A stretch of 5,114 nucleotides of DNA from Thermoleophilia bacterium (GTDB taxonomy: Bacteria; Actinomycetota; Thermoleophilia; Miltoncostaeales; Miltoncostaeaceae), in assembly GCA_029861485.1 (NCBI GenBank), contig JAOTZF010000140.1, positions 1 to 5,114 of the forward strand. The letters run 5' to 3'. Shown in pieces: positions 1 through 5,114 of the stretch. The position numbers and the translations under genes are program-made. The notes beneath the pieces are model-generated. The model saw only the letters and a list, made by a program, of their open reading frames with translations. It was not told where the DNA came from and did no database searches. The stretch's first letter is position 1; the number at the start of each line of letters is the position of its first letter.

Positions 1-436
1 ACAGGTACGACTTGCCAGTCTCGACGGGCTCGACGCTTGCGATGGGGGTCGATACGACTGCCGGCGCGTTGGCAGCCGTGATCGTGGACTCCAGCCAGGT
101 CGTGTCGGTGACCTGATGGAGGGTGAGGTCGTCGCCTGTCGACTGAGCGTAGACGCGCACCGAGGCGGAGTCGCCGGGCTGATATCCCGTCACGTCGAAC
201 TTGACGAACGAGGTCCGCAAGGGTGTGCTGTCGACTCGGAGGAACGCCCGCGACCCGTAGTTGGAGGTGGGGCGTGAGTCATCGACGTAGGAGTCGTCGA
301 CCGGAGTGAGTAGGAGCGCGGTCGCGTCGGAGGCGTTTGCGCCTGCCAGCGAGGCGGCGAGCAGGAGGGCGATGAGCAGAACCGAGAGTCGGCGTCGAGA
401 GTCGGCGCCTCGCCTCGATTCGTCACGATTCAGCAC
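1..436 (-). CDS. Secreted DNRLRE/CBM96-type domain protein, N-terminal part (runs off left edge)
   Basis: The visible 145 residues start with an Arg-rich n-region (residues 3-16) and a hydrophobic core (about 17-31, LSVLLIALLLAAS), ending in an Ala-rich stretch (AGANA, 31-35) that looks like a signal-peptidase site. A beta-rich domain follows. Its D-S-Y-V-D motif (48-52), NYG (59-61), L-R-V-D (66-69), S-F-V-K-F-D (76-81) and W-x-E-S-T-I-T-x-x-N-A-P (114-125) are typical of DNRLRE/CBM96 domains in secreted bacterial proteins. The GTG at 436 is chosen because it puts the charged n-region directly before the core, but its ribosome site is weak (CAGAGA). An in-frame GTG at 469 behind AGGGG would add 11 residues. 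The C-terminal part is outside the window, so any catalytic domain is unknown. In related organisms this domain often precedes a metallophosphoesterase. The gene is divergent from the phosphoesterase at 741. The domain call is fairly secure; the start is not. Confidence 0.8.
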   Translation of the reverse strand, partial: MLNRDESRRGADSRRRLSVLLIALLLAASLAGANASDATALLLTPVDDSYVDDSRPTSNYGSRAFLRVDSTPLRTSFVKFDVTGYQPGDSASVRVYAQSTGDDLTLHQVTDTTWLESTITAANAPAVVSTPIASVEPVETGKSYL

Positions 437-582
437 TCTCTGCGGATCCGGGCCTCGGCGGCCGAGCACGCATCCCCTGGCAACAGACGAAACTTCCACG
501 ATCTTTGCCTCCCAGTCACCAGAAGGCCGCCCTCCTGTTACATGGAAAAGATACAAGCCCCTAAGAGCTACCCCATTGGAGG

Positions 583-611
583 TTGACGGTATCGGTAGTA
601 AGCGGTAGGCG
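583..611 (+). promoter_or_regulatory. Possible sigma-70-type promoter for the 741 gene
   Basis: TTGACG (583-588) matches five of six bases of a -35 consensus. It is followed after 17 bases by TAGGCG (606-611), which keeps only the first T and A of a -10 box. Transcription from here would give a 5' leader of roughly 120 bases containing the hairpin at 674-691. The -10 match is poor, so this is only a candidate. Confidence 0.22.
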
Positions 612-673
612 AAGGTTCACTGGGCGGGTGCGCGACGCAGTTCGCAGCGCAACCGCACCGTGATTGGGCCCTG

Positions 674-691
674 CGCGGCGCGGACGCCGCG
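674..691. promoter_or_regulatory. GC-rich perfect hairpin upstream of the metallophosphoesterase gene
   Basis: CGCGGCG (674-680) and CGCCGCG (685-691) are exact reverse complements around a CGGA loop, giving a 7-bp all-GC stem that ends 49 bases before the GTG at 741. No T-run follows on either strand, so it is not a classical intrinsic terminator. It could be a leader structure or, in such GC-rich DNA, chance. Confidence 0.3.
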
Positions 692-740
692 GTAGCGGGT
701 TCGGGGAATCGCCAGATCGCTCGAAAGGACGCGTGCTCAC

Positions 741-2540
741 GTGATCAGACGCCCAGCTGGACTGGTTCGCTCTCGCGCAGCGCGCGGGCTAGCCTGGGGC
801 CTCGTCATCCTCGCCGTGATCCTCGTCGGAGCATTCTTTGCTCGCCAAGGTTCGCCCTCGGCCGCGGCGGGCATCTCCCCGCAGGAGGCCACGGCCACGA
901 CCCCCCAAGCGTCCGGTGTGAGCGCGATTCGCTTCACGGCCGGGGGTGACGTGGGGACCACCTCCGCATCGGACGCGAGCTGGCAGAAGGTCGCGGACTT
1001 CGGCGGTGATTTCCACCTGCTGCTGGGGGACCTCTCGTACAGCGATATCGAGCCTGAAGATGCATGGTGCGCTGATGTCATCAGCAAGGTCGGAGCGGGT
1101 GTTCCAATCCAACTCGTGTCGGGTAATCACGAGGATGATGGATCGGATGATGGCCACATCAATAACTTCGCAGCGTGTCTACCCGACCGTATGAACTCGA
1201 CCGGCATCTATGCGGCCGAGTACTACTTCGACGTGGGGACTGAGGCCCGGGTAATCATGATCGCGCCGGACTTGACGATTGACGGCGAAGACTACGACTA
1301 CGAAGTGGGTAATCCTCATTACGACTGGCTCGCTGCCGCGATCGATGGCGCCAGGGCAGCCGGCGTCGAGTGGATCGTGGTCGGCATGCACAAGACCTGC
1401 ATCACCGCCGGGAACAAGTCGTGCGAGATCGGTCCAGATCTGATGGATCTCCTGATCGACCGTCGCGTCGACCTCGTACTGCAAGGGCACGATCACGACT
1501 ACCAGCGCTCCAAGCAGTTGACGTGCGCCGAGGTTGACGTGTTCGTTGCCTCGTGTGTCGCCGACGATGGTGCCGACGATGCGTACGCCAAGGGTCGCGG
1601 CACGGTATTCGTCATCGCCGGCAACTTCGGCGGGTCGGGATTCACCGGAATCGACCGCAGCGATCCCGAATTTGCATACATGGCCGCCGCGATGGGCGAT
1701 GGCGACGATCCCTCCGGCCGCGGACTGCTGCAAATCGAGATCGACAGCGGCGGTCTGCGCCTGGAGTTCGTCGGCTCGACCACCGACTACTCGGACGGCT
1801 TCGTCATCGGGCCATCCGCCACCGCGGGCACGGCCAACTGCAGCGCGGTGCCTGCCCGCGGGGTGCCCAGTGAAGTCAGGGCGCCCGCGGCGATCAGTCG
1901 GGGCTATCTCAAGGCCAACCAACGCATCGGCTCGGCCACGGTGCGCCGGGCGAACGGGATCGACAGGTGGCTCAATGCCGGCATCCTCGACGGCGATCTG
2001 TGCGGGGGCAGCCTCGAGCCGGCAGATCTGGACTCCAACGTAACCGTCACCAGCGGACCGCTCGGCCCGACCCCGCCTCGCGCGAATCCGCGGACGGTCG
2101 CCATCGCCCCCGCCTCACAGCGCAATGCCGCCTTCAGTGCCACGGCGATCCAGATGTGCATCAACCAGCGCATCTACCAGACCGGCATCGCACGGGCCAA
2201 CGCGCTCAAGGCGCGCCTCGCGGGCCGTCTGACCGGCGGAGACGTGGTCGACGGCACACTGACCCGGGGGCGGCTCGGGCGAGACGTGACGATCACCGCG
2301 GCCAGCGCGCCCCCGAGCCTGCCGGCGGCGTCCAGGACCAAGGTGACGGCACCAGCTCGCCAGGGCTGCGGCAAGGTCAAGTTCACCGGCGCGCAGGCGG
2401 CGGTCAACCGCCGGATCGCCATCGCCTCGGTGGTGCGCATCAACGAGACGCTGGATCAGCTGTCCGCCGGCCTCACGGGTGAGAACTTCAAGGACGGCAC
2501 GATCACGAAGGTCGACTTCGCGCCCGGCGTGACGCCCTAG
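741..2540 (+). CDS. Exported PAP-like metallophosphoesterase with triplicated C-terminal domain
   Basis: The 599-aa product starts with an Arg-rich n-region and a hydrophobic helix (about residues 17-33), either a signal peptide or an uncleaved membrane anchor, so the enzyme probably acts outside the membrane. The calcineurin-like/purple acid phosphatase core spans about 62-357. All expected metal-ligand motifs are present in order: GGDVG (D70), GDLSY (D97, Y100), GNHE (N129, H130), VVGMH (H217) and GHDHDY (H250, H252, Y254). The core also has the VGMHKTC and CVADDGADDAYAKGRGT segments seen in actinobacterial secreted phosphoesterases of this type. A strand-rich segment to about 357 closes the catalytic domain. 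Residues 360-599 hold three diverged tandem repeats. The GTG at 741 is chosen because no other in-frame start precedes the signal helix; AAAGGA (724-729) lies rather far away (11 bases). Substrate is unknown; hydrolysis of phosphate esters using a dinuclear metal site is inferred from the family. Confidence 0.92.
   Translation: MIRRPAGLVRSRAARGLAWGLVILAVILVGAFFARQGSPSAAAGISPQEATATTPQASGVSAIRFTAGGDVGTTSASDASWQKVADFGGDFHLLLGDLSYSDIEPEDAWCADVISKVGAGVPIQLVSGNHEDDGSDDGHINNFAACLPDRMNSTGIYAAEYYFDVGTEARVIMIAPDLTIDGEDYDYEVGNPHYDWLAAAIDGARAAGVEWIVVGMHKTCITAGNKSCEIGPDLMDLLIDRRVDLVLQGHDHDYQRSKQLTCAEVDVFVASCVADDGADDAYAKGRGTVFVIAGNFGGSGFTGIDRSDPEFAYMAAAMGDGDDPSGRGLLQIEIDSGGLRLEFVGSTTDYSDGFVIGPSATAGTANCSAVPARGVPSEVRAPAAISRGYLKANQRIGSATVRRANGIDRWLNAGILDGDLCGGSLEPADLDSNVTVTSGPLGPTPPRANPRTVAIAPASQRNAAFSATAIQMCINQRIYQTGIARANALKARLAGRLTGGDVVDGTLTRGRLGRDVTITAASAPPSLPAASRTKVTAPARQGCGKVKFTGAQAAVNRRIAIASVVRINETLDQLSAGLTGENFKDGTITKVDFAPGVTP
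1917..2537 (+). repeat. Three tandem protein-level repeats in the C-terminal domain
   Basis: Residues 393-437 (bases 1917-2051), 475-519 (2163-2297) and 556-599 (2406-2537) align without gaps, with repeat periods of 82 and 81 residues. Each opens with N-[QR]-R-I. Each keeps R and N at offsets 10 and 12, L at 18, G at 30 and V-T at 41-42, and carries an A-G-x-L-T-G-x-[DN]-like segment before D-G-[TS]-[LI]. Pro/Ala-rich linkers of about 36 residues join them. The repeats are diverged at DNA level, so this is an old internal duplication. I do not recognise the fold; a surface-binding or multimerisation role is only a guess. Confidence 0.75.
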
Positions 2541-2639
2541 AAGGTCCGCACCCCGCCCAGCCGGCAAGAGGCTCGGTGGCTCACGACGGCCGTCGCCCGA
2601 ACCCGCGCAGGAGCTGCTCGCTCGCGTTCTCCGCAGCCT

Positions 2640-2661
2640 CTCGCCGCGAATGATGCGCGAG
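2640..2661. terminator. Possible hairpin between convergent genes
   Basis: CTCGC (2640-2644) pairs with GCGAG (2657-2661), and an inner GC/GC pair follows after a one-base bulge, leaving a GAATGAT loop. It lies in the 158-bp gap between two convergent genes, 38 bases past the stop of the minus-strand gene. A loopless palindrome, CGACGGCCGTCG (2584-2595), lies nearer the stop of the plus-strand gene. Neither has a T-run, so terminator function is weakly supported. Confidence 0.22.
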
Positions 2662-2698
2662 GGTCGATCGCCTTCTGGTGGCCAGTCGCGTAGCCCGC

Positions 2699-3232
2699 TT
2701 AGGGCGTCGAGGCAGCCGCCGGAGAATCGAGCCGAGCAATCACCCTTTGCGCAATCGACCGCACCTGCGGCCGGTCACGGCTACGGGCGATGAGGGTGAT
2801 CAGCTGGCAGCGTTCCGGAAACGTTGGCTCCTCCCACTGCGCGACCCCGACTGGCGCGCGCGATTGCAGGGCGCCGCCGCTCAACAGCGCGACCCGCCGA
2901 CCCAGTACGCCGACCTCGACGCGCTCGAGGTCGAGGTCCTCCAGGGCGTCCAGGGCGTCATATCCGACGTGGGCCGAGATCGCGTCCACCCCGGTGCCAT
3001 AGTCGGTCGAATGCCCTTGTACGCGCCCACCGAGATTGCGGAGCGTCCGGTTCCGCGGCTCAAAGCCCGCCGCGGCGAGATTCGCGCGAGGGCAAACGCG
3101 GTAGCCGGCCGGCCCTGGAGCCGGCTCCACGGTAACGCTGTCGCCGCTGGCCTGAGATCGACCCCACTCCACGACGGCGGCGATGCCGACGGCTAGCGCA
3201 AGGAGCGGCACCAGTACGGCGAGCAGCCTCAC
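2699..3232 (-). CDS. Single-pass membrane or secreted protein, unknown function (177 aa)
   Basis: The product begins with a short n-region (MR) and a strongly hydrophobic helix (residues 3-21), then WGRSQ and an external domain of about 150 residues. This is a signal peptide or a signal anchor with the bulk outside. The domain has two cysteines (C47 in RVCPR, C142 in ERCQL) that could form a disulfide, an acidic Leu/Asp-rich segment (91-108) and a basic C-terminal helix-like stretch (150-168). The GTG at 3232 is chosen because it places the helix at the N-terminus and overlaps the TGA of an upstream minus-strand ORF as GTGA, a common sign of translational coupling; no strong ribosome site is visible. 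The frame stays open upstream to 3514 (TTG), but that extension is Arg-rich and would bury the signal helix. The tail loosely resembles secreted domains of other actinobacterial membrane proteins, but I cannot name a family. Confidence 0.68.
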   Translation of the reverse strand: MRLLAVLVPLLALAVGIAAVVEWGRSQASGDSVTVEPAPGPAGYRVCPRANLAAAGFEPRNRTLRNLGGRVQGHSTDYGTGVDAISAHVGYDALDALEDLDLERVEVGVLGRRVALLSGGALQSRAPVGVAQWEEPTFPERCQLITLIARSRDRPQVRSIAQRVIARLDSPAAASTP

Positions 3233-3453
3233 CCGAGCGGCGCTCGTAGTGTGGCGAGCCCCGCTCCGCTTCGGAAGTTGTCCGAGCCGCCGCGGATCGG
3301 GCACCAGCCGGGCAACACATGAACCGCCGCTCGCCCGTCGGGCGAGCGGACCGTCCCGGAGGCGACGAGGCCCAGGTCTCTGCCCCGGACGCCGGCGACG
3401 CGCCCAGAGCTCGTACGAACCGATCGCGAGCCATCCATCCGCGGAGATCGCAC
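3229..3453 (-). CDS. Small hypothetical ORF (74 aa), possibly the remnant of a longer gene
   Basis: This frame ends in a TGA that shares bases with the GTG of the next minus-strand gene (GTGA), and its last 55 or so codons have high-GC third positions and a plausible mixed composition (for example LGLVASGTV and HVLPGWCPIRGG, with one cysteine, C51). The start is uncertain. The GTG at 3453 and ATG at 3438 both lack a good ribosome site, and the frame stays open upstream to a TGA at 3594 without another ATG, GTG or TTG. Bases 3410-3514 read better in another minus-strand frame (see findings), so a frameshifted relic is possible. No signal peptide, membrane helix or known motif is seen. It may be a real coupled gene, a decayed gene or chance. 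Confidence 0.35.
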   Translation of the reverse strand: MRSPRMDGSRSVRTSSGRVAGVRGRDLGLVASGTVRSPDGRAAVHVLPGWCPIRGGSDNFRSGAGLATLRAPLG

Positions 3454-3674
3454 GCGCGATCCGGCAGCGTGCGCCGAGAAGGTGCCAGCGCAACGGAGGC
3501 CCAGACCCTTCCAAGCACGGCGGTCGACGCTGCCGATAGCGGCCCGTCTTCGACTCGAGTTCTCAACGCCAATCTTAATGAAATCATCGTATCAACCACC
3601 ATGAGCGGGCTCGCGCGGCCGCCCGAGGGCGGGGCACGCACCCCGGGTAGTCCGCACGGCCCGGCCGCAGTGAT

Positions 3675-3725
3675 CCGCATGGCTTTCCCGCATAGCGCCG
3701 GAAGCGGAGACGCAAAATGCGGAGA
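3675..3725. repeat. Cluster of short direct and inverted repeats
   Basis: GCGGAGA occurs at 3704-3710 and again at 3719-3725, a 15-base period. CCGCAT occurs at 3675-3680 and 3688-3693 and returns inverted as ATGCGG at 3717-3722. CGCA-AAA-TGCG (3711-3721) forms a small dyad between the heptamers. The cluster lies about 150 bases before the gene at 3877. It could hold regulator-binding sites, but the units are short and may be chance. Confidence 0.3.
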
Positions 3726-3848
3726 TTGGCTGCTACAAGCCGCAGTTGTGCTCATGGCGCTCAAGCCCGCTCCCGGCGATGCCGAGCGTGTAACCATGGG
3801 GCCGAGGAACTTCACACAGGGGTAACGGCACCGATCACGAAGAGCCCT

Positions 3849-3854
3849 TAGGCT
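3849..3854 (+). promoter_or_regulatory. Possible -10 box for the 3877 gene
   Basis: TAGGCT fits the actinobacterial TAnnnT -10 pattern. It would start transcription about 3861, just ahead of the ribosome site at 3864-3871, giving a very short leader. No matching -35 hexamer is found 16-19 bases upstream. Confidence 0.25.
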
Positions 3855-3863
3855 TGTGGCAAT

Positions 3864-3871
3864 GGAAAGGG
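3864..3871 (+). promoter_or_regulatory. Ribosome binding site that decides the start at 3877
   Basis: GGAAAGGG lies five bases before the ATG at 3877. This favours that codon over the in-frame GTG at 3856 and ATG at 3862, neither of which has a comparable site; the ATG at 3862 actually overlaps this motif. Confidence 0.65.
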
Positions 3872-3876
3872 ACATA

Positions 3877-4422
3877 ATGGGTTCGCGCCCGATCTCCCCC
3901 GATATCGGATTCCGCATCTGGCTTCTCGTGGTGCTCCTCGCGCACGCCGTGGCCCTGCTTGCGCTAGCAGAGGGAGTCTGGTTCACAGCTGCCGTCGCCG
4001 TGAGCGTCGGCCAGGCTGCCTTGGTCGCGCTGCTCCTGCGTCGACGTGAGCCCGCGCCGACGCCGGTCTTCGTCGACAAACAGCCGGCGCTTCGCTCCCG
4101 CGCTCCGCGGTTCGACCGTCGCGCCTCCAGGGTGCGCGCCGACAGCTGGCTACTCGCCCAGCATCTCCTCGAGGGAAGACCCTCCGGCGGGGCCGATACC
4201 CCCCTCAGCGGCGCACGCGGCTTCGCCGTACTCAGCCAGAGCAGCGTGGTTCCTCTCGAGCGCTTCGACACCCTCGACGAGGCGGAGGCCGCGCTGGCGG
4301 GCGTGCGACGGCACGCGCCGAAGTTCGCGGCGCGTCTACGGGTCACGAGCCTGGAGCCCAGGGGCACGGTTTCGCCCGTACCGGCTGCGGACAGCCAAAC
4401 CCGCCATCCGTCGCTCACCTAG
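3877..4422 (+). CDS. Two-helix membrane protein with soluble C-terminal domain, unknown function (181 aa)
   Basis: Two hydrophobic helices are clear: residues 13-31 (IWLLVVLLAHAVALLAL) and about 35-54 (ending VALLL), the second followed at once by RRRE. By the positive-inside rule this puts both termini in the cytoplasm with a tiny external turn. A basic, Pro/Arg-rich linker (55-88) leads to a small domain (about 88-162). This contains WLLAQHLLEG, then a FAVLSQ strand, an acidic LERFDTLDEAEAALAGV helix and a basic closing strand (ARLRVTSLEPR), a compact alpha/beta pattern. The start is the ATG at 3877, five bases behind GGAAAGGG; the GTG at 3856 would add seven residues. The gene stands alone, divergent from the pair at 2699-3453 and convergent with the phosphoesterase at 4540. 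I do not recognise the family and find no catalytic motif; a scaffold or sensor role would be a guess. Confidence 0.75.
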   Translation: MGSRPISPDIGFRIWLLVVLLAHAVALLALAEGVWFTAAVAVSVGQAALVALLLRRREPAPTPVFVDKQPALRSRAPRFDRRASRVRADSWLLAQHLLEGRPSGGADTPLSGARGFAVLSQSSVVPLERFDTLDEAEAALAGVRRHAPKFAARLRVTSLEPRGTVSPVPAADSQTRHPSLT

Positions 4423-4437
4423 TCAGAACCGAGCGGG

Positions 4438-4464
4438 GCGTCGCCGGCCTGAGTGGCCCGACGC
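4438..4464. terminator. GC-rich hairpin between convergent genes
   Basis: GCGTCG (4438-4443) pairs with CGACGC (4459-4464), and GGCC (4446-4449) pairs with GGCC (4455-4458) around a TGAGT loop, with a two-base CC bulge on the left arm: ten pairs in all. It sits 16 bases past the stop of the plus-strand gene and before the end of the convergent minus-strand gene, where a bidirectional terminator is expected. There is no T-run on either side, so it would be of the U-tract-lacking type common in high-GC actinobacteria. Confidence 0.45.
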
Positions 4465-4539
4465 TGGCTGCCCTCCAATGCGCCGAGCCGACTGGTAGCG
4501 CCAGAGGACCTTGGGGCGAGCGGCGAGGCACGACGTCAC

Positions 4540-5114
4540 TCAGTGGCAGGCTGCCGAGCCCGAGTCGACCGCGCTCTGACCGCCCTCGGGGACGAACCGC
4601 CAGTCGTAGCCGTCCGGCCGGAGCGTGAGCTTCAGCAGTCCATAGACGCTGGCGTCTCTCACCTCGCTATTGGGTTGCACCGCCGTGATGTCGGTGTGGT
4701 TCTTGCCGCCGCTGCCCACCACGAACTGGCGGATGCCGCGGACCTCGTCGCGCACACCGTCGGCGTCCATCGGGGCGAAGCGCTCATAGATGTGGTCATG
4801 TCCGGCGAGTACCAGCTCGGCGCCGGCCTCATGCAGCGCCCGCCAGGCGTCGGACATGCTGTCGCGGCCTCCGTGGCTCCCGGAGCTGAAGAGGGGGTGG
4901 TGCCAGTAGGCGAGCGTGCAGGCCGTCGGGTGGGCCGCCAGGTCGGCGCGAAGCCACCGGCCCTGGGGTGCGTTGGCCGAGCAGCCGCCGACCTTGGAGC
5001 AGTTCGAGTTCAGCACGACCACGTGCCAGGCCCCGATGTCATAGCTGTAGTAGCCCATTGACGGGTCGCCCGCGGCGGGGCCGAAGTAGCGGAAATAGCC
5101 GCTCGCGTGCGGCG
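4540..5114 (-). CDS. Metallophosphoesterase, C-terminal 190 residues (5' end outside the window)
   Basis: The frame is open to the right edge. Counting visible residues, it reads SGYFRYFG, then MGYYSYDIGAWHVVVLNSNC (19-38). This is the segment that in such bacterial secreted phosphoesterases follows the GNHE motif, so the first three metal-binding motifs must lie off the window. Visible ligand motifs are AYWHHP (H71, H72) and GHDHIYERFAP (H105, H107, Y109). GIRQFVVGSGG (126-136) and the closing LKLTLRPDGYDWRFVPE and DSGSAACH tail are also typical. Cysteines C38/C44 may form a disulfide, in keeping with export. The ATG at 5058 is internal, not the start, because conserved family sequence continues upstream of it. 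This enzyme is of a different subfamily from the one at 741 (WHHP/GHDHIYER versus GMHKTC/GHDHDYQR). Whether its missing N-terminus carries a DNRLRE domain, as is frequent in relatives, cannot be seen. Confidence 0.9.
   Translation of the reverse strand, partial: PHASGYFRYFGPAAGDPSMGYYSYDIGAWHVVVLNSNCSKVGGCSANAPQGRWLRADLAAHPTACTLAYWHHPLFSSGSHGGRDSMSDAWRALHEAGAELVLAGHDHIYERFAPMDADGVRDEVRGIRQFVVGSGGKNHTDITAVQPNSEVRDASVYGLLKLTLRPDGYDWRFVPEGGQSAVDSGSAACH

Larger units (their letters stand above)
437..740. other. Divergent intergenic region, 304 bp
   Basis: This stretch separates two divergently transcribed genes for exported proteins. Its middle (about 485-605) is clearly richer in A and T than the flanking genes, as expected for promoters reading both ways. 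A weak plus-strand promoter candidate, a GC hairpin and an open minus-strand stretch without a start codon are described separately. No complete gene, tRNA or recognised riboswitch was seen. Confidence 0.6.
3454..3876. other. Intergenic region, 423 bp, between divergent genes
   Basis: The region contains an AT-rich island (about 3560-3600) in otherwise GC-rich DNA, a likely promoter zone for the minus-strand pair, though no convincing -35/-10 pair was found there. Short direct and inverted repeats lie at 3675-3725, and a -10-like box precedes the gene at 3877. No tRNA, recognised riboswitch or credible complete gene was found; a 48-codon plus-strand reading from the ATG at 3679 has neither a ribosome site nor coding bias. 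Confidence 0.5.

Noticed and set aside
190..426. 78-codon minus-strand ORF starting at 426
   Set aside because: Ser/Pro/Thr-rich out-of-frame reading; the neighbouring minus frame gives a signal peptide and DNRLRE motifs.
1179..1922. 247-codon minus-strand ORF inside the phosphoesterase gene
   Set aside because: Fully antisense to the conserved catalytic core, which has all metal-ligand motifs.
2584..2595. Palindrome CGACGGCCGTCG as a terminator or operator
   Set aside because: Only a 4-bp stem is possible once a loop is allowed, and GC palindromes of this size are common in such DNA; noted but not called.
2678..3196. 172-codon plus-strand ORF opposite the 177-aa gene
   Set aside because: Its product is Arg/Pro-rich without hydrophobic or domain pattern, whereas the minus strand gives a signal helix, balanced composition and a GTGA junction.
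3319..3825. 168-codon plus-strand ORF
   Set aside because: Low-complexity start, no ribosome site, lies across the AT-rich island and repeats, weak third-position bias; no recognisable domain.
3060..4418. 452-codon minus-strand ORF
   Set aside because: Ser/Arg/Ala-rich antisense product crossing an intergenic region and lying opposite the well-formed two-helix membrane gene; it arises from scarcity of stops in GC-rich DNA.
4453..5061. 202-codon plus-strand ORF at the right end
   Set aside because: Antisense shadow of the conserved phosphoesterase C-terminus on the minus strand.
1..5114. Search for CRISPR arrays, tRNAs, rRNAs, IS elements, toxin-antitoxin or defence genes
   Set aside because: No repeat-spacer pattern, cloverleaf, terminal inverted repeats with transposase, or relevant protein motifs were seen on either strand.

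Overview
The window is 5.1 kb of high-GC bacterial DNA. Its coding frames have strongly GC-biased third positions and several GTG starts. The protein types (secreted purple-acid-phosphatase-like metallophosphoesterases and a DNRLRE/CBM96-type extracellular domain) look like those of actinobacteria of the Thermoleophilia/Solirubrobacterales kind. That placement rests on general resemblance, not on a marker gene. I see no rRNA, tRNA, CRISPR array, insertion sequence or phage gene.

Layout. At the left edge, on the minus strand, is the N-terminal part of a secreted protein: signal peptide plus DNRLRE-type beta domain (1-436, continuing off the window). A 304-bp divergent intergenic region follows, with a weak promoter candidate and a strong GC hairpin. 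The main gene, 741-2540 (+), encodes a 599-aa exported or membrane-anchored metallophosphoesterase. It has a complete set of metal-ligand motifs, followed by about 240 residues containing three diverged tandem repeats. Convergent to it is a minus-strand pair: a 177-aa single-pass membrane or secreted protein of unknown function (2699-3232), and a doubtful 74-codon ORF (3229-3453) whose stop codon overlaps its start as GTGA. A 423-bp region with short repeats and an AT-rich island separates this pair from 3877-4422 (+), a 181-aa protein with two transmembrane helices and an unknown soluble tail. A GC hairpin lies between that gene and the last one. The last gene (4540-5114, minus, 5' end outside the window) is the C-terminal part of a second, different metallophosphoesterase.

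How the genes fit together. Three genes encode products that appear to work outside the cytoplasm. Two are phosphoesterases of different subfamilies, and the third has a domain type often joined to such enzymes or to adhesive and carbohydrate-binding proteins. A cell-surface phosphate-ester or nucleotide-scavenging role is a reasonable inference, but nothing in the sequence identifies a substrate. No defence system, secondary-metabolite cluster or mobile element is evident. The most unusual items are the triplicated C-terminal domain of the 599-aa enzyme and the two unrecognised membrane proteins.
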